A stretch of 64,000 nucleotides of DNA from Mycolicibacterium fortuitum subsp. fortuitum (GCF_022179545.1 NZ_AP025518.1:992001-1056000); one strand, 5' to 3'; shown: positions 1 to 13,320, counted from the first letter of the stretch. Made by a program: numbers and translations. The notes: generated by a model not told the origin, from the sequence alone.

Positions 1-1200
1 ATCACCGAGGCGTTGCCGCAGGACCAGTTCGACATGGTGGTGATCAACTCGGTAGTTCAGTACTTCCCGAGTGCCGGCTACCTCGCCGAGGTCATCGACA
101 AGGCCGTGGAACTGCTGGCCCCGGGGGGCACGCTGTTCGTCGGTGATGTGCGAAATCACAGCCTACAAGGTGCCTTCCAGACCGGTATCGCCTTGGCGCG
201 CAGCCGGAATGGGGCCGATACCGACGAGATCCGGCAACGTGTGCAGCGCGCCATGCTGGGCGAGCACGAGTTGCTGCTGGCACCAGAGTTCTTCACGACC
301 TGGGCAGCCGACCACCCGTCGGTGGGCGGGATTGGCATCCAGGTCAAGCGCGGTGAGGCCGACAACGAGCTGAGCCGGTACCGCTACGACGTGATCGTTC
401 GCAAGTCACCCACGCAGGTGTGCTCGCTGGCCGGCGCCCCGACATGGGCCTGGTCGGACTGCGCGGGTCTGAGCGGGCTGCATGCCGAGTTGACAGCTCA
501 GCGGCCGACCACCGTGCGCGTCAGCGGCATTCCTCGCGCCGGCGTCATCGCCGATGTGGTGACCGAACAAGCATTGGGCGCCGGGCTCCCACTCGCCGAG
601 GCGCTCGTTCATGCCGACTCCGTCGCCGAGGACGTCGTCACACCTGAGATGGTGTACCGGCTCGGTGAAGCAGCCGGATATCACGTGGCGGTGACCTGGG
701 GTAGCCAACCCGGCACCCTTGATGCCCTCTTCATCGCCTCCGACGGTGAGGCGCTGCCGGCGCTCACCGAGCTCTACCAGCCCGCCTCGGATGCTCGCCA
801 GCGCGGTGGCCACGCCAACGATCCGCACACCAACTCGAAGGTCACGGCGGTCCGCCAGTGGTTGGCCGAGCGGTTGCCCGAATACATGGTGCCCAGCCAG
901 ATCGTGGTGCTCGATGAGTTCCCGTTGACGTCCTCGGGCAAGATCGATCGCAAGGCGCTACCTGAACCCACCTTCGTCGCCACGTCTTTCCGGGCTCCTC
1001 AGACCGATACGGAAAAAATCGTCGCCGAGGTGTTCACCGAGGTCCTCGGACTCGGCAGGGCGGGGCTCGATGACGACTTCTTCGTCCTCGGTGGTGATTC
1101 CCTGATTGCCATCCGGGTCAGCGCGCGTCTGCAGTCAGCTCTCGGCCGGGACGTGCCGGTTCGTTACTTGTTCGACGCGCCCACGGTGGGCGGGCTGGCT
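1..1200 (+). other. NRPS1 partial module: N-methyltransferase end, A-domain end, T
   Basis: The window opens inside a methyltransferase domain inserted in an A domain. The text around NSVVQYFP and [13 protein letters not shown] matches the complete copy at about 10345-11500. The A-domain lysine motif [11 protein letters not shown] follows near 950, then the T domain with the acceptor serine codon at 1099-1101. The A-domain core lies outside the window, so the substrate cannot be read; the residue is predicted to be N-methylated. Confidence 0.85.
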
Positions 1201-4200
1201 GACTATCTCGACCGGCATCAGGACGGTGTGGCCCGACCGCCGCTGACTGCGCGGCATCGTCCGGCGGCCATTCCATTGTCGTATGCACAGCAACGACTGT
1301 GGTTCCTGGAGCAGCTGCAGGGGCCGTCACCGATCTACAACATGGCGGTGGCGCTACGCCTCAGCGGGCACCTCGACGAAGATGCCCTGGGTGCTGCACT
1401 GGCGGATGTGGTGGGCCGGCAGGAGACCCTGCGCACCGTGTTCACCTCGGTTGACGGGGTACCGCAGCAGGTGGTTCTCGGCGTCGAGCAAGCTGATCTG
1501 GGATGGCAAATCGTCGATGCCGCCGGATGGCCGGCGGCCCGGCTCGACGAGGAGATCGGCGCGGCAGCACGCCACAGTTTCGACCTCACGCGTGAAATAC
1601 CGATCAAGGCAACGCTTTTCCGTATCAGCGAGAATGAGCACGTACTGGCGGCGGTCGTACACCACATCGCCGCGGACGGCTGGTCGGTGACACCGCTGGT
1701 GGTGGACCTGGCGACCGCCTACGCCAGTCGGTGCGCCGGGCACGCCCCCGCTTGGGAACCGCTGCCGGTGCAGTATGTCGACTTCACCCTCTGGCAGCAG
1801 GAGTGGCTGGGTTCGGTATCTGACGCCGACAGTGTGATCGCCGACCAGTTGCGCTATTGGGAGGGCGAGCTGGCCGGTCTGCCCGATCGGGTGGAGCTGC
1901 CGACCGACCGGCCGTATCCGCCGGTGGCCGACTACCAGGGCTCCAGTGTGGCGGTGGAGTGGCCGGCCGAATTGCAGCAACAGATCGCCCGCGTGGCCCG
2001 GGAGCACGGCGCGACCAGCTTCATGGTGGTCCAAGCGGCGCTGGCGGCGCTGATGGCTCGACTGAGCGCGAGCACCGATGTGGCCGTGGGTATCGCGTCG
2101 GCTGGACGCGGTGAGCCCGCACTGGACGAGTTGGTGGGCTTCTTCGTCAACACCCTGGTGCTGCGCGTGGACCTGGCTGGGGACCCCACGGTTGCCGACC
2201 TGTTGGGCCAGGTGCGGCAGCGTAGCCTGGCGGCGTTCGAGCATCAGGACGTGCCGTTCGAGGTGCTGGTGGATCGGCTCAACCCGACTCGGAGTCTTAC
2301 CCATCATCCACTCGTACAGGTGATGCTGACCTGGCAGAACCTGCCATGGCAACACAGCGACCCAGCTGCCGCGTTGACACTGGGTGACGTCGGCGTGACG
2401 CGACTGGAGGCGGAGACCCGCACGGCCCGTATGGATCTGGTGTTCTCGCTGGCTGAACGCTTCAACGATGCCGGCGCTCCGGCCGGGATCGACGGATCGG
2501 TCGAGTTCCGCACCGACGTGTTCGACGCCGCCACGATCGAGACTTTGATCCAGCGTATGCAGCGAATGCTGACGGTGATGACTGCCGACTCGGCTCAGCG
2601 GTTGTCGTCGGTGGATCTTCTTGATGCTGCCGATTGTGCGCGGCTGGATGAGGTTGGTCATCGGTCGGTGTTGTTGCGGCCGGTGGTGGAGTCGTCGGTT
2701 CCGGCGTTGTTTGCGGTGCAGGTGGAGCGTGCGCCCGATGCGGTGGCGGTGCGGTTTGAGGGTCGTTCGTTGTCTTATCGGGAGTTGGATGAGGCGTCGA
2801 ATCGGTTGGCGCACTTGCTGGCCGAGTATGGTGCTGGGCCCGGTGAGTGTGTTGCGTTGATGTTGGAGCGCTCGGCGCAGGCTGTCGTGGCGATTTTGGG
2901 TGTGTTGAAGTCGGGGGCGGCGTATCTGCCGATTGATCCTGCCCATCCTGAGGCTCGGGTTGAGTTCATGTTGGCTGATGCACGGCCGGCGGTGGCGGTG
3001 ACTGCGGGTGGGCTTGCCGAGCGGTTGCTTGGATCGGGTGTGCCGGTGGTGGAGGTTGATGATCCTCGGATTGATTCTCAGTCGTGTGCTGGGTTGCCGG
3101 TTCCGGCTCCTGATGATGTGGCGCACATTATTTACACGTCGGGGACGACGGGGACGCCGAAAGGTGTTGCGGTTACTCATCAGAACGTGACGCGGTTGTT
3201 TGACGGCATGGATGTGGGTGTCGAGTTGGGGCCGCGGCAGGTGTGGGCGGCGTGTTCGTCGTTGGCGTTCGATTTTTCGGTGTGGGAGATCTGGGGTGCG
3301 CTGCTGCACGGTGGGCGTTTGGTGGTGGTGCCTGAGCAGACGACCCGTTCGCCGCAGGATTTGGAGGCGTTGGTTGTTGCTGAGGGCGTGACGGTGTTGA
3401 GCCAGACGCCTTCTGCGGTGGGTGTTTTGGATCCGGAGAAGTTGTCGTCGGTGTCGGCGTTGATGGTGGCTGCTGAGGCGTGTCCGCCGGATGTGGTGGA
3501 TCGGTGGGCGCCGGGGCGGGTGATGATCAATGGGTATGGGCCGACGGAGACGACGGTGTATGCCACGATCAGTGCTCCGTTGCAGGCTGGTTCGGGTGTG
3601 GTGCCGATCGGTGTGCCGGTGCCTGGTGCGGCGTTGTTCGTGTTGGATCGGTGGTTGCGTCCGGTTGCTCCGGGTGTGGTGGGTGAGTTGTATGTGGCCG
3701 GCCGGGGTGTGGGCGTGGGCTACGTACGCCGGCCTGGTTTGACCGGGTCGCGGTTTGTGGCGTGTCCGTTCGGGGCGCCGGGTTCGCGGATGTATCGGAC
3801 CGGGGATCTGGTGTCGTGGGGTCCGGATGGGCAGTTGCGGTATGCCGGTCGGTCCGATGAGCAGGTCAAGGTTCGTGGTTACCGCATCGAGTTGGGTGAG
3901 ATCCAAGCAGCGTTGGCTGATCTGGATGGTGTTCAGCAGGCTGTGGTGGTCGTTCGGGAGGATCAGCCTGGTGACAAGCGGCTGGTCGGCTATATCACCG
4001 GTAGCGCGGACCCGGTGCACGTGCGTGCGGCCTTGGCCGAGCGGCTGCCGGTCTACATGGTGCCCGCAGCCGTCGTCGTTCTCGATGCGTTGCCGTTGAC
4101 GGTCAACGGCAAGCTGGACAAGCGCGCCCTGCCCGCACCGGAATACGCCGACACCGATCACTATCGGGCGCCCAGCACCGCTACCGAGGAAATCCTGGCC

Positions 4201-7200
4201 GGCATCTACGCCCAGGTGCTCGGCCTGGAACGCGTCGGCGTCGACGACTCCTTCTTCGACCTCGGCGGCGACTCCCTGACGGCGATGCGACTGATCGCAG
4301 CCGTCAACGCCGGCTTCGAGGCCGAAGTCAGTGTCCGTACCTTGTTCGACGCGCCCACCATCGCCCAGCTGGCGCCGCACATCAAGGCCGGTTCGGGTGG
4401 ACGTCCGCAGTTGGTCGCCCAACAGCGACCAGACGTCATTCCGCTGTCGTACGCGCAACAGCGGTTGTGGTTCTTGGAGCAATTGCAGGGGCCGTCATCG
4501 ATCTACAACATGGCGGTGGCATTGCGGCTGGACGGCAACCTGGACGCCGCCGCGCTCGGACAGGCATTGGCCGATGTGGTGGGGCGGCACGAGAGCCTGC
4601 GCACGAAGTTCGGGGCCGTCGACGGGATTCCTCAGCAGTTGGTGGTGCCCGCCGGGCAAGCGGAACTCGGCTGGCAGGTTGTCGACGCCAGTGGGTGGTC
4701 TGCGGATCGGTTGAAGGAGGAAGCAGGAGCTGTCGGGCGGCGGCACTTTGACCTCACGCAGGAAATCCCCTTGCGGGCAACACTCTTCCGGGTCGCTGAG
4801 GAGCAACACGTACTGGTGGCGGTGGTTCACCACATCGCTGCCGATGGTTGGTCGATCACGCCATTCGTGGCGGATCTGGGCTCGGCCTACGCCAGCCGCT
4901 GTGCCGGCCGGGCGCCAGAGTGGGCGCCGTTGTCAGTCCAATATGCCGATTACACGTTGTGGCAGCAGGAGTGGTTGGGGTCGACATCTGACCCGGACAG
5001 CGTGATCGCCACGCAGCTGGCCTATTGGGAACAAGAACTAGCCGATCTGCCCGAGCGTCTCGAGCTGCCAACCGATCGGCCGTATCCGCCGGTGGCCGAC
5101 TACCAGGGCTCCAGTGTGGCGGTGGAGTGGCCGGCCGAATTGCAGCAACAGGTCGCACGTGTCGCCCGGGAGCACGGTGCGACCAGCTTCATGGTGGTCC
5201 AGGCCGCGCTGGCAGCGTTGCTCGCAGAGCTGAGCGCCAGTTCCGATGTGGCAGTGGGAATCGCAACCGCGGGCCGCAGCGATCCGGGCCTCGATGAACT
5301 GGTCGGCTTCTTCGTCAACACTCTGGTGTTACGGCTGGACCTGGGCGGGGACCCCACAGTTTCGGATCTGCTCGACCAGGTACGCCGGCGCGGCTTGGCG
5401 GCGTTCGAGCATCAGGACGTGCCGTTCGAGGCACTTGTGGAGCGACTCAACCCCGCCCGTAGTCTGACCCACCATCCGCTCGTGCAGGTGATGGTGTCAT
5501 GGCAGAACTTCGCCGCCGAGCAAGCTACGAGTCTGCGCCTGGGTGATGTCCAGGCCACACCGCTGGATGCGGAGACCCGCACGGCCCGTATGGATCTGGT
5601 GTTCTCGCTGGCTGAACGCTTCAACGATGCCGGCGCTCCGGCCGGGATCGGTGGCGTGGTGGAGTTCCGCACGGACGTGTTCGACGCGGCGAGCGTTCGC
5701 ACACTCGTAAAGAGGCTGCAACGGGTATTGGCGGCGATCACGGCTGACACTGCTCAGCGGTTGTCGTCGGTGGATCTTCTTGATGCTGCCGATTGTGCGC
5801 GGCTGGATGAGGTTGGTCATCGGTCGGTGTTGTTGCGGCCGGTGGTGGAGTCGTCGGTTCCGGCGTTGTTTGCGGTGCAGGTGGAGCGTGCGCCCGATGC
5901 GGTGGCGGTGCGGTTTGAGGGTCGTTCGTTGTCTTATCGGGAGTTGGATGAGGCGTCGAATCGGTTGGCGCACTTGCTGGCCGAGTATGGTGCTGGGCCC
6001 GGTGAGTGTGTTGCGTTGATGTTGGAGCGCTCGGCGCAGGCTGTCGTGGCGATTTTGGGTGTGTTGAAGTCGGGGGCGGCGTATCTGCCGATTGATCCTG
6101 CCCATCCTGAGGCTCGGGTTGAGTTCATGTTGGCTGATGCACGGCCGGCGGTGGCGGTGACTGCGGGTGGGCTTGCCGAGCGGTTGCTTGGATCGGGTGT
6201 GCCGGTGGTGGAGGTTGATGATCCTCGGATTGATTCTCAGTCGTGTGCTGGGTTGCCGGTTCCGGCTCCTGATGATGTGGCGCACATTATTTACACGTCG
6301 GGGACGACGGGGACGCCGAAAGGTGTTGCGGTTACTCATCAGAACGTGACGCGGTTGTTTGACGGCATGGATGTGGGTGTCGAGTTGGGGCCGCGGCAGG
6401 TGTGGGCGGCGTGTTCGTCGTTGGCGTTCGATTTTTCGGTGTGGGAGATCTGGGGTGCGCTGCTGCACGGTGGGCGTTTGGTGGTGGTGCCTGAGCAGAC
6501 GACCCGTTCGCCGCAGGATTTGGAGGCGTTGGTTGTTGCTGAGGGCGTGACGGTGTTGAGCCAGACGCCTTCTGCGGTGGGTGTTTTGGATCCGGAGAAG
6601 TTGTCGTCGGTGTCGGCGTTGATGGTGGCTGCTGAGGCGTGTCCGCCGGATGTGGTGGATCGGTGGGCGCCGGGGCGGGTGATGATCAATGGGTATGGGC
6701 CGACGGAGACGACGGTGTATGCCACGATCAGTGCTCCGTTGCAGGCTGGTTCGGGTGTGGTGCCGATCGGTGTGCCGGTGCCTGGTGCGGCGTTGTTCGT
6801 GTTGGATCGGTGGTTGCGTCCGGTTGCTCCGGGTGTGGTGGGTGAGTTGTATGTGGCCGGCCGGGGTGTGGGCGTGGGCTACGTACGCCGGCCTGGTTTG
6901 ACCGGGTCGCGGTTTGTGGCGTGTCCGTTCGGGGCGCCGGGTTCGCGGATGTATCGGACCGGGGATCTGGTGTCGTGGGGTCCGGATGGGCAGTTGCGGT
7001 ATGCCGGTCGGTCCGATGAGCAGGTCAAGGTTCGTGGTTACCGCATCGAGTTGGGTGAGATCCAAGCAGCGTTGGCTGATCTGGATGGTGTTCAGCAGGC
7101 TGTGGTGGTCGTTCGGGAGGATCAGCCTGGTGACAAGCGGCTGGTCGGCTATATCACCGGTTCAGCTGAGCCCGCGGTGGTCCGCGCGCAGCTGTCGCAG

Positions 7201-10200
7201 CGGCTGCCGGCCTACATGGTGCCCGCAGCCGTCGTGGTCCTTGATGCGTTGCCGTTGACGGTCAACGGCAAGCTGGACAAGCGCGCCCTGCCCGCACCGG
7301 AATACGCCGACACCGATCACTATCGGGCGCCCAGCACCGCTACCGAGGAAATCCTGGCCGGTATCTACGCCCAGGTGCTCGGCCTGGAACGCGTCGGTGT
7401 CGACGACTCCTTCTTCGACCTCGGCGGCGACTCCCTGTCTGCCATGCGACTACTCGCGGCGGTGAACAGTCACCTCGACGTCGATATGGGTGTCCGCACC
7501 TTGTTCGACGCACCGACAGTCGCCCAACTCGCGCTGCGCCTCGTTTCGGGCTCGAGCGGACGTCGACCGCTCGTGCCCCAACAGCGCCCGGACATCATCC
7601 CGTTGTCATACGCGCAACAACGTCTGTGGTTCCTCAACCGGTTCGAGGGCGGAGTGGCGACGTACAACATGCCGATCGCGTTCCGGATCAACGGGGCGTT
7701 GGACCTCGGCGCGCTCGAATCGGCGCTTGATGATGTGATCGATCGCCACGAGTCGCTGCGCACCGTGTTCCCCGACATCGACGGGGTGCCCTCACAAAAG
7801 GTTCTGCCCGCACAACCGGGGCTGTGGCGCCGCGGGGGTGCGGCAGTGGTGACGGTGGCAGCAGACCAAGAAGATGCCGTCATGCGCGAGTTGGTCGCCT
7901 TGGCGGGCTATCGGTTCGATTTGGCAACCGAGATCCCGATCCGCGCCCAGATCTACTCCGTCGGCCCCGAGCAGTACGTCCTGGGAATCGTCCTGCACCA
8001 CATCGCCTTCGACGGATGGTCGATGGCGCCCATGGTCAAGGACGTCGGTGTCGCGTACGCGGCCCGCTGCGCGGGACAGGTCCCCGCCTGGACGCCGCTG
8101 CCGGTGCAGTACGCCGACTACTCGCTGTGGCAGCGCGAGCATCTGGGAGACCTGGAGGATTCCGGCAGCCGGATCGCCGAGCAGTTGTCCTATTGGCGTA
8201 AAGAGCTGGCGGGCCTGCCCGAGGTGGTATCACTGCCCACCGATCGGCCCCGTCCTCCAGCGCCGAGTTACCGCGGCGACGGCGTCGACCTGCGTATCGA
8301 CCCCGACGCCTGGGCGGGTATCAAAGCGGTTGCCGCAGAACACAACGTCACCACATCGATGGTCTTGCAGGCCGTCATGTCCGTCGTACTGCACCGGGCC
8401 GGTGTCGGTGAGGACATCGCGTTGGGGACACCGATCGCCGGACGCAACGATCAGGCTCTGCAGGAGCTGGTCGGGTTCTTCGTCAACACCTGGGTGCTGC
8501 GGGTCGGGCTGAACTCGCAGCAGAGGTTCAGCGACGTGCTCGATCAGGTGCGGCAGAAAGCGCTGGACGGATACAGCAATCAGGATGTGCCCTTCGAGTT
8601 GCTGGTGGAGCAACTCAACCCGACCCGGTCCACATCGCACCATCCGCTGTTCCAGGTCGCCCTGGTGTTCCAGAACAACGTGCGCCCCGAGGTGGCCTTG
8701 GAAGGCGCCGGCATCGAGCCGATGTCGATGGTCACCCGCACCGCCAAGTTCGACCTCGACGTGGACATCAGGGAGGTTCCCGACGAGCTTTCGGGTGCCC
8801 CGATGGCTGCAGGTGTGCTGACCTACGCCACCGACCTGTTCGACCGGTCCACCATCGAGCGTCTGGTGGGCTGGTTCGGCAAGGTGGTTTCAGCCGTGGT
8901 GGCTGACTCGTCGGTGGTGGTAGGCGAGGTCGGCTTGCTCGATGACGCTGAGCGCAATCTGGTGCTCCACCAGTGGTCTGGTGCCGGGATCGATGCGCAG
9001 GTGGGTCTGGCTCCGGAGTTGTTGGCGACAGCCGTCGCCGCGGATCCTGACGCGCTGGCGGTGGTGGATCACCCGCGGGAATACACCTATCGCCAACTCG
9101 ACGAGATCTCCAACCGGTTGGCACGGGTGTTGATCGAAGCAGGCGTTGGCCCCGAGCGCGCGGTCGGAGTGGCGATGGGCCGATCTGCCGAGTTGGTGAT
9201 CGCTTGGTGGGCGGTACTCAAGGCCGGCGGCGTGTATGTGCCGGTCGACCGCACCCACCCGGCCGAGCGGATCACCACGGTGCTGGACACCGTCGAAGCG
9301 GTGTGTGTACTGACTCGTGGCGGTGACCCCGTGGCCGGAACCGGGGCTCGCCCGGTGATCGACGTCGAGGCGCTGGACCTGTCGAGCAGGTCCGCGGAGC
9401 CGGTTACCGACGCTGATCGCTTGGCGCCGTTGACTATTGACGATGCTGCATACGCGATCTTCACCTCAGGATCCACCGGTACGCCGAAGGGGGTGGCGAT
9501 CAGCCACGCCGGTGTTCTGGGAGTGGCTGCGGCTCATCGTGAGTTGTTCGGTGTGACTCCGGGAGCTCGGGTGTTGATGGTGGCCGCGCCGACGTTCGAT
9601 GCCTCGGTCTTCGAATGGCTGTGGGCAGTGGCCTCGAGGGCGGCGCTGGTGGTGGCTCCGCCGGATTCGTACGCCGGGGACGCGCTGACGGCGGTGATCG
9701 AGGAGCAGCGGGTTGAGGCCGCGTTGATCACCCCGACCGTGGTGGCCACTCTGGATCGGAGCCGTCTGTCCGGATTGACAACGTTGGTGACCGGTGGCGA
9801 GGCGTGCCCGGCTGAGTTGGTGGCTGCGTGGTCCCCCGGTCGACGGATGTTCAATGCCTACGGTCCGACCGAGGTGACCATCTGGGCCACCTGGAGTGCG
9901 CTGTCGGCTGGGCAGCCCGTGCGCATCGGCGCCCCGGTTCCCGGCACGTGTGCGTTGGTGTTGGACGCCCGGCTCAATCCGGCTCCCGTCGGGGTGGTGG
10001 GCGAGTTGTACCTGGCCGGACCGGTGCTGGCTCGCGGTTATGTTGGTCGTCCCGATTTGACTGCGGATCGCTTCGTGGCCAACCCGTTCGGGGCTCCGGG
10101 GTCGCGGCTGTATCGCACCGGTGACCTGGTGCGCTGGACCGAATCGGGCAGCCTGGAATACCTCGGACGCGCGGACGCTCAGGTCAAGCTGCGTGGGCAG

Positions 10201-13200
10201 CGCCTGGAGCTGGGCGAGATCGAGAACACCCTGCTGGCCTGCCCGCAGGTGAATCGGGCTGCCGCCGCGGTATTCCACACGGACGCGGCGGACCACTTGG
10301 TCGCGTATGTCGCACTAGAGCGGGCCAGCAATGCTGACCACGATGCGGAAGTCGTCGATCAGTGGCAGCACGTCTACGACGAGCTCTACGATGCCGACCT
10401 CGACGCGGTGGAATTCGGAAGCGATTTCCGCGGCTGGAACAGCAGCTACACCGGTGATCCGATTCCGCTGGATCAGATGGAGGAGTGGCGCTCTGCGGCG
10501 GTGAACCGGATCCTGGCACTGCGACCACAGCGAGTACTGGAGCTAGGCGTCGGCTCGGGCCTGGTACTTTCACAGATCGCTCCCAAGTGCGGGGAGTACT
10601 GGGGCACAGACTTTTCCGCGCCGACCATACGGACGCTCGAATCGGCAGTGGCCGGACAACCGTGGGGGGACCGGGTCCGGTTGCGGGTGCAGCCGGCGGA
10701 CGTGGTCGACGGGCTGCCTGCCGGGTACTTCGACACGATCATCATCAACTCGGTCATCCAGTACTTCCCGAATTCGGTGTACCTCACCGAGGTGATGGAC
10801 AACGCCATGGGTCTGTTGGCCCCTGGCGGAACGCTGTTCGTCGGCGACGTGCGCAATCACAGCCTGCAGGGCGCCTTCCAGACCGGTATCGCTTTGGCGC
10901 GCACCGGACCTGACACCGATACCGACGATCTCCGTCAGCGAGTTCAACGCGCAGTCCTCGGTGAGCCGGAGCTGCTGCTGGCCCCCGAGTTCTTCACGAC
11001 CTGGGCAGCTGAGAACCCGTCGGTGGGTGGGATAGGCATCCAGGTCAAACGTGGTGAAGCCGACAATGAGCTGACCCGTTACCGCTATGACGTCATCATC
11101 CACCGGTCAGCCGACGGAGTCCTCTCGCTCGAGGAGGCGCCCACGTGGGATTGGGCCGAGTGCGCAGGGCTGAGCGGACTGCACGCAGAGTTGGCGGCCC
11201 GGCGACCCGACACCGTGCGGGTCACCGCGATTCCGCGTGCCGGCGTGATGGCCGACGTGATCATCGAACAAGCCCTTGCTGCTGGGCGTTCGGTCACCGA
11301 TGCCTTGGCTGAGGCGGAGATTGCCGCCAACCCCGCCGACGCCGTCACACCCGAACTGCTGTACCGGCTCGGTGAGGATGCGGGATACCGGGTGGCGGTC
11401 ACGTGGGGACCTGAACCCGGTACCGTCGACGCGGTTTTCGTCGCCGGCACCGAGGACGGGGACGTTCCGGTACTGACCGACCTCTATCTGCCGCCGGCCG
11501 GTTCCCGCGAGCGCAGCACCTACGCCAACGATCCTGATACCAACAGCAAGGTCAGCGAGGTGCGCCAATGGTTGGCGGCTCGCTTGCCCGAATACATGGT
11601 GCCCAGCCAGATCGTGGTGCTCGACGAGTTCCCGCTGACTTCCTCTGGCAAGACGGACCGCAAGGCGCTTCCAGAACCGGTCTTCACCGCTGCCACGTTC
11701 CGGTCACCTCAGACGCCGACGGAGAAGACCGTCGCCGAGGTCTTCGCCGAGGTTCTGGGCCTGGATCAGGTCGGGCTCGACGACGATTTCTTTGCCCTCG
11801 GCGGGGATTCGCTCATCGCGATCCGCGTCAGCGCACGCCTTCAGTCTGCTCTCGGCAAGGACGTGCCGGTCCGCTACCTGTTCGATGCGCCGACAGTGGC
11901 ACGGCTGGCGGTCTGCCTGGACCGGCAACAGGGCGACGCGGCACGGCCCCCGCTGCAGGTGATGCCGCGTCCGCAGAGCATCCCCTTGTCGTACGCCCAG
12001 CAGCGGCTGTGGTTCTTCGACCAATTGAACGGCCCGTCACCGGTTTACAACCTGGCCGTGGGCTTGCGTCTGAGCGGCGATCTCGACACCGCCGCGCTCG
12101 GCCAGGCGCTGGTCGATGTGGTGGGTCGGCACGAGAGTCTGCGCACGCTGTTCACCCTCGCAGGTGAGGCACCCCAGCAGCTCGTGGTGCCGGCCGAAGA
12201 TGCCCGCATGAGCTGGGAAGTGGTGGATGCAGTCGGCTGGGCGGCGGACCGCCTGGCCGAAGCGGCCGGCGCAGTAGCGCGCCATTCGTTCGACCTGTCA
12301 ACGGAATTGCCGTTGAGGGCAACGCTGTTCCGGGTTGCAGACGACGAGCATGTTCTGGTTGCCGTGGTACACCACATTGCTGCCGATGGCTGGTCGGTAA
12401 CCCCGCTGGTGGCGGACCTCGGCGCCGCTTACGCCAGGCGGAGCGAGGGCGAGGCGCCCGATTGGTCACCGTTGCCCGTGCAGTACGTGGACTACACCCT
12501 CTGGCAGCGTTCGTATCTGGGAGATCTCGACGACCGCGACAGCCGCATCTGCGGACAACTGGCGTATTGGGAGAATGCGTTGGCCGGACTGCCGGAGCGG
12601 TTGGAGTTGCCGACGGACCGGCCGTACCCGCCGGTGGCCGACTACCGGGGCGCGAGCCTGATGGTTGATTGGCCGGCTGACCTGCAGCAGCGCATCGCCC
12701 GGCTGGCCCGTCAGCAGAACGCGACCAGTTTCATGGTGGTGCAAGCCGGGTTGGCGCTGTTGCTGTCGAAACTCGGCGCGACTTCGGATGTCGCGGTGGG
12801 TATTTCGATCGCCGGTCGTAATGATCCTGCGTTGGACGACCTGGTGGGATTCTTCGTCAACACGCTGGTGCTGCGGGTCGACTTCTCCGGAGACCCGACG
12901 ATCGGTGAGCTGCTCGAGCAGGTGAGACAACGAGGCCTGGCAGCCTTCGAGCACCAGGACGTGCCGTTCGAGCTTGTGGTGGACCGGCTCAACCCGACCC
13001 GAAGCTTGACCCATCACCCGTTGGTGCAGGTCATGCTGTCGTGGCAGAACCTGGCCTGGCAGCACAGCGCGGACACCGCAGGTGGTCTGACGCTGGGCGA
13101 CGTGCGGGTGACGCCGTTGCCCGCTCAGACCCACACTGCACGTACGGATCTGACATTTGCGTTGGGAGAACGCTGGACTGAGACCGGCGAGCCTGCCGGG

Positions 13201-13320
13201 ATTGGAGGGACTGTGGAATTTCGCACCGACGTTTATGACGAGGCCACTGTTGTGCGGTTGATCGATCGGTTGCGAAAAGTCTTGGTGGCGATGACGGCCG
13301 AGGTGGAGGCCTCATCGTGA
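1..13320 (+). CDS. Giant non-ribosomal peptide synthetase NRPS1, 5' end outside window
   Basis: Multimodular peptide synthetase; the frame is open from base 1, so at least 4439 residues are seen and the start is missing. Domain order read from motifs: partial N-methyltransferase (MT) and A-domain end with T; C-A-T; C-A-T; C-A-MT-T; terminal C. Each T shows the LGGDSL phosphopantetheine site. Each C domain shows the SYAQQRLWF start and an HHxxxDG centre. The A domains show YTSGTTGxPKG or [21 protein letters not shown] and the NGK or SSGK lysine. No epimerisation domain is present. The protein ends directly after a C domain, and the stop overlaps the NRPS2 start in a GTGA. Two A domains are encoded by a perfect 1410-base repeat. 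It belongs to the same type of locus as mycobacterial mps genes but is not a simple match, so no symbol is given. The product and full module count are unknown. Confidence 0.95.
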   Translation: MTEALPQDQFDMVVINSVVQYFPSAGYLAEVIDKAVELLAPGGTLFVGDVRNHSLQGAFQTGIALARSRNGADTDEIRQRVQRAMLGEHELLLAPEFFTTWAADHPSVGGIGIQVKRGEADNELSRYRYDVIVRKSPTQVCSLAGAPTWAWSDCAGLSGLHAELTAQRPTTVRVSGIPRAGVIADVVTEQALGAGLPLAEALVHADSVAEDVVTPEMVYRLGEAAGYHVAVTWGSQPGTLDALFIASDGEALPALTELYQPASDARQRGGHANDPHTNSKVTAVRQWLAERLPEYMVPSQIVVLDEFPLTSSGKIDRKALPEPTFVATSFRAPQTDTEKIVAEVFTEVLGLGRAGLDDDFFVLGGDSLIAIRVSARLQSALGRDVPVRYLFDAPTVGGLADYLDRHQDGVARPPLTARHRPAAIPLSYAQQRLWFLEQLQGPSPIYNMAVALRLSGHLDEDALGAALADVVGRQETLRTVFTSVDGVPQQVVLGVEQADLGWQIVDAAGWPAARLDEEIGAAARHSFDLTREIPIKATLFRISENEHVLAAVVHHIAADGWSVTPLVVDLATAYASRCAGHAPAWEPLPVQYVDFTLWQQEWLGSVSDADSVIADQLRYWEGELAGLPDRVELPTDRPYPPVADYQGSSVAVEWPAELQQQIARVAREHGATSFMVVQAALAALMARLSASTDVAVGIASAGRGEPALDELVGFFVNTLVLRVDLAGDPTVADLLGQVRQRSLAAFEHQDVPFEVLVDRLNPTRSLTHHPLVQVMLTWQNLPWQHSDPAAALTLGDVGVTRLEAETRTARMDLVFSLAERFNDAGAPAGIDGSVEFRTDVFDAATIETLIQRMQRMLTVMTADSAQRLSSVDLLDAADCARLDEVGHRSVLLRPVVESSVPALFAVQVERAPDAVAVRFEGRSLSYRELDEASNRLAHLLAEYGAGPGECVALMLERSAQAVVAILGVLKSGAAYLPIDPAHPEARVEFMLADARPAVAVTAGGLAERLLGSGVPVVEVDDPRIDSQSCAGLPVPAPDDVAHIIYTSGTTGTPKGVAVTHQNVTRLFDGMDVGVELGPRQVWAACSSLAFDFSVWEIWGALLHGGRLVVVPEQTTRSPQDLEALVVAEGVTVLSQTPSAVGVLDPEKLSSVSALMVAAEACPPDVVDRWAPGRVMINGYGPTETTVYATISAPLQAGSGVVPIGVPVPGAALFVLDRWLRPVAPGVVGELYVAGRGVGVGYVRRPGLTGSRFVACPFGAPGSRMYRTGDLVSWGPDGQLRYAGRSDEQVKVRGYRIELGEIQAALADLDGVQQAVVVVREDQPGDKRLVGYITGSADPVHVRAALAERLPVYMVPAAVVVLDALPLTVNGKLDKRALPAPEYADTDHYRAPSTATEEILAGIYAQVLGLERVGVDDSFFDLGGDSLTAMRLIAAVNAGFEAEVSVRTLFDAPTIAQLAPHIKAGSGGRPQLVAQQRPDVIPLSYAQQRLWFLEQLQGPSSIYNMAVALRLDGNLDAAALGQALADVVGRHESLRTKFGAVDGIPQQLVVPAGQAELGWQVVDASGWSADRLKEEAGAVGRRHFDLTQEIPLRATLFRVAEEQHVLVAVVHHIAADGWSITPFVADLGSAYASRCAGRAPEWAPLSVQYADYTLWQQEWLGSTSDPDSVIATQLAYWEQELADLPERLELPTDRPYPPVADYQGSSVAVEWPAELQQQVARVAREHGATSFMVVQAALAALLAELSASSDVAVGIATAGRSDPGLDELVGFFVNTLVLRLDLGGDPTVSDLLDQVRRRGLAAFEHQDVPFEALVERLNPARSLTHHPLVQVMVSWQNFAAEQATSLRLGDVQATPLDAETRTARMDLVFSLAERFNDAGAPAGIGGVVEFRTDVFDAASVRTLVKRLQRVLAAITADTAQRLSSVDLLDAADCARLDEVGHRSVLLRPVVESSVPALFAVQVERAPDAVAVRFEGRSLSYRELDEASNRLAHLLAEYGAGPGECVALMLERSAQAVVAILGVLKSGAAYLPIDPAHPEARVEFMLADARPAVAVTAGGLAERLLGSGVPVVEVDDPRIDSQSCAGLPVPAPDDVAHIIYTSGTTGTPKGVAVTHQNVTRLFDGMDVGVELGPRQVWAACSSLAFDFSVWEIWGALLHGGRLVVVPEQTTRSPQDLEALVVAEGVTVLSQTPSAVGVLDPEKLSSVSALMVAAEACPPDVVDRWAPGRVMINGYGPTETTVYATISAPLQAGSGVVPIGVPVPGAALFVLDRWLRPVAPGVVGELYVAGRGVGVGYVRRPGLTGSRFVACPFGAPGSRMYRTGDLVSWGPDGQLRYAGRSDEQVKVRGYRIELGEIQAALADLDGVQQAVVVVREDQPGDKRLVGYITGSAEPAVVRAQLSQRLPAYMVPAAVVVLDALPLTVNGKLDKRALPAPEYADTDHYRAPSTATEEILAGIYAQVLGLERVGVDDSFFDLGGDSLSAMRLLAAVNSHLDVDMGVRTLFDAPTVAQLALRLVSGSSGRRPLVPQQRPDIIPLSYAQQRLWFLNRFEGGVATYNMPIAFRINGALDLGALESALDDVIDRHESLRTVFPDIDGVPSQKVLPAQPGLWRRGGAAVVTVAADQEDAVMRELVALAGYRFDLATEIPIRAQIYSVGPEQYVLGIVLHHIAFDGWSMAPMVKDVGVAYAARCAGQVPAWTPLPVQYADYSLWQREHLGDLEDSGSRIAEQLSYWRKELAGLPEVVSLPTDRPRPPAPSYRGDGVDLRIDPDAWAGIKAVAAEHNVTTSMVLQAVMSVVLHRAGVGEDIALGTPIAGRNDQALQELVGFFVNTWVLRVGLNSQQRFSDVLDQVRQKALDGYSNQDVPFELLVEQLNPTRSTSHHPLFQVALVFQNNVRPEVALEGAGIEPMSMVTRTAKFDLDVDIREVPDELSGAPMAAGVLTYATDLFDRSTIERLVGWFGKVVSAVVADSSVVVGEVGLLDDAERNLVLHQWSGAGIDAQVGLAPELLATAVAADPDALAVVDHPREYTYRQLDEISNRLARVLIEAGVGPERAVGVAMGRSAELVIAWWAVLKAGGVYVPVDRTHPAERITTVLDTVEAVCVLTRGGDPVAGTGARPVIDVEALDLSSRSAEPVTDADRLAPLTIDDAAYAIFTSGSTGTPKGVAISHAGVLGVAAAHRELFGVTPGARVLMVAAPTFDASVFEWLWAVASRAALVVAPPDSYAGDALTAVIEEQRVEAALITPTVVATLDRSRLSGLTTLVTGGEACPAELVAAWSPGRRMFNAYGPTEVTIWATWSALSAGQPVRIGAPVPGTCALVLDARLNPAPVGVVGELYLAGPVLARGYVGRPDLTADRFVANPFGAPGSRLYRTGDLVRWTESGSLEYLGRADAQVKLRGQRLELGEIENTLLACPQVNRAAAAVFHTDAADHLVAYVALERASNADHDAEVVDQWQHVYDELYDADLDAVEFGSDFRGWNSSYTGDPIPLDQMEEWRSAAVNRILALRPQRVLELGVGSGLVLSQIAPKCGEYWGTDFSAPTIRTLESAVAGQPWGDRVRLRVQPADVVDGLPAGYFDTIIINSVIQYFPNSVYLTEVMDNAMGLLAPGGTLFVGDVRNHSLQGAFQTGIALARTGPDTDTDDLRQRVQRAVLGEPELLLAPEFFTTWAAENPSVGGIGIQVKRGEADNELTRYRYDVIIHRSADGVLSLEEAPTWDWAECAGLSGLHAELAARRPDTVRVTAIPRAGVMADVIIEQALAAGRSVTDALAEAEIAANPADAVTPELLYRLGEDAGYRVAVTWGPEPGTVDAVFVAGTEDGDVPVLTDLYLPPAGSRERSTYANDPDTNSKVSEVRQWLAARLPEYMVPSQIVVLDEFPLTSSGKTDRKALPEPVFTAATFRSPQTPTEKTVAEVFAEVLGLDQVGLDDDFFALGGDSLIAIRVSARLQSALGKDVPVRYLFDAPTVARLAVCLDRQQGDAARPPLQVMPRPQSIPLSYAQQRLWFFDQLNGPSPVYNLAVGLRLSGDLDTAALGQALVDVVGRHESLRTLFTLAGEAPQQLVVPAEDARMSWEVVDAVGWAADRLAEAAGAVARHSFDLSTELPLRATLFRVADDEHVLVAVVHHIAADGWSVTPLVADLGAAYARRSEGEAPDWSPLPVQYVDYTLWQRSYLGDLDDRDSRICGQLAYWENALAGLPERLELPTDRPYPPVADYRGASLMVDWPADLQQRIARLARQQNATSFMVVQAGLALLLSKLGATSDVAVGISIAGRNDPALDDLVGFFVNTLVLRVDFSGDPTIGELLEQVRQRGLAAFEHQDVPFELVVDRLNPTRSLTHHPLVQVMLSWQNLAWQHSADTAGGLTLGDVRVTPLPAQTHTARTDLTFALGERWTETGEPAGIGGTVEFRTDVYDEATVVRLIDRLRKVLVAMTAEVEASS
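1255..4400 (+). other. NRPS1 module C-A-T, code DFWSMAGVYK
   Basis: C domain about 1258-2590 with the HHIAADG centre at 1660. The A domain, about 2640-4140, lies mostly in the perfect repeat. T domain around 4264-4281. The ten specificity positions aligned by eye to GrsA read D-F-W-S-M-A-G-V-Y-K. I do not recognise a firm substrate for this code. Confidence 0.8.
2593..4002. repeat. Perfect 1410-base intragenic repeat, copy 1
   Basis: By eye this segment is identical to 5752-7161, at a constant offset of 3159 bases. Translations in other frames on both strands are also identical, which supports identity at the base level. It covers the C-A linker and the A-domain core. Third positions are richer in T than in the flanking C-domain sequence. 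Confidence 0.92.
4432..7560 (+). other. NRPS1 module C-A-T, same code DFWSMAGVYK
   Basis: C domain about 4435-5750 with HHIAADG near 4831; A domain about 5790-7300; T domain near 7423-7440. The A domain is identical over its core to that of the previous module, so two identical residues in a row are expected in the product. Confidence 0.8.
5752..7161. repeat. Perfect 1410-base intragenic repeat, copy 2
   Basis: Second copy of 2593-4002. Similarity continues with a few differences into the T domain (to about 7436), while the surrounding C domains differ. This suggests a recent A-T replacement or gene conversion and not duplication of a whole module. Confidence 0.92.
7591..11930 (+). other. 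NRPS1 module C-A-MT-T, aliphatic-type code with N-methylation
   Basis: C domain about 7591-8900 (centre HHIAFDG). The A domain begins near 8990 and differs clearly from the others (FTSGSTG in place of YTSGTTG). Its code reads about D-A-F-L-V-G-A-I-W-K, which suggests an aliphatic residue. A methyltransferase is inserted after the [10 protein letters not shown] region, about 10345-11500, with the SAM-binding motif VLELGVGSG near 10540 and LLAPGGTLF near 10820. The A-domain end and T follow. An N-methyl aliphatic residue is predicted. Confidence 0.8.
11974..13317 (+). other. NRPS1 terminal condensation domain without partner A domain
   Basis: Complete C domain with the [10 protein letters not shown] start near 11990 and HHIAADG near 12371. 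The protein ends about where the C-A linker starts, so the amino-acid acceptor for this C domain must sit on another protein. NRPS2 and NRPS3 both start with A-T and could supply it. Confidence 0.85.

Noticed and set aside
1354..4482. Long minus-strand ORF (1042 codons) opposite NRPS1, and similar antisense ORFs at 5497-7065, 13233-14408, 21609-23402 and 29347-30744
   Set aside because: Translations are rich in Arg, His and Gln with no domain motifs. They mirror the high-GC frame of the NRPS genes and repeat wherever the NRPS sequence repeats.
2593..7161. Insertion sequence as cause of the 1410-base repeat
   Set aside because: The repeat is in-frame adenylation-domain coding sequence with no transposase, terminal inverted repeats or target-site duplication.
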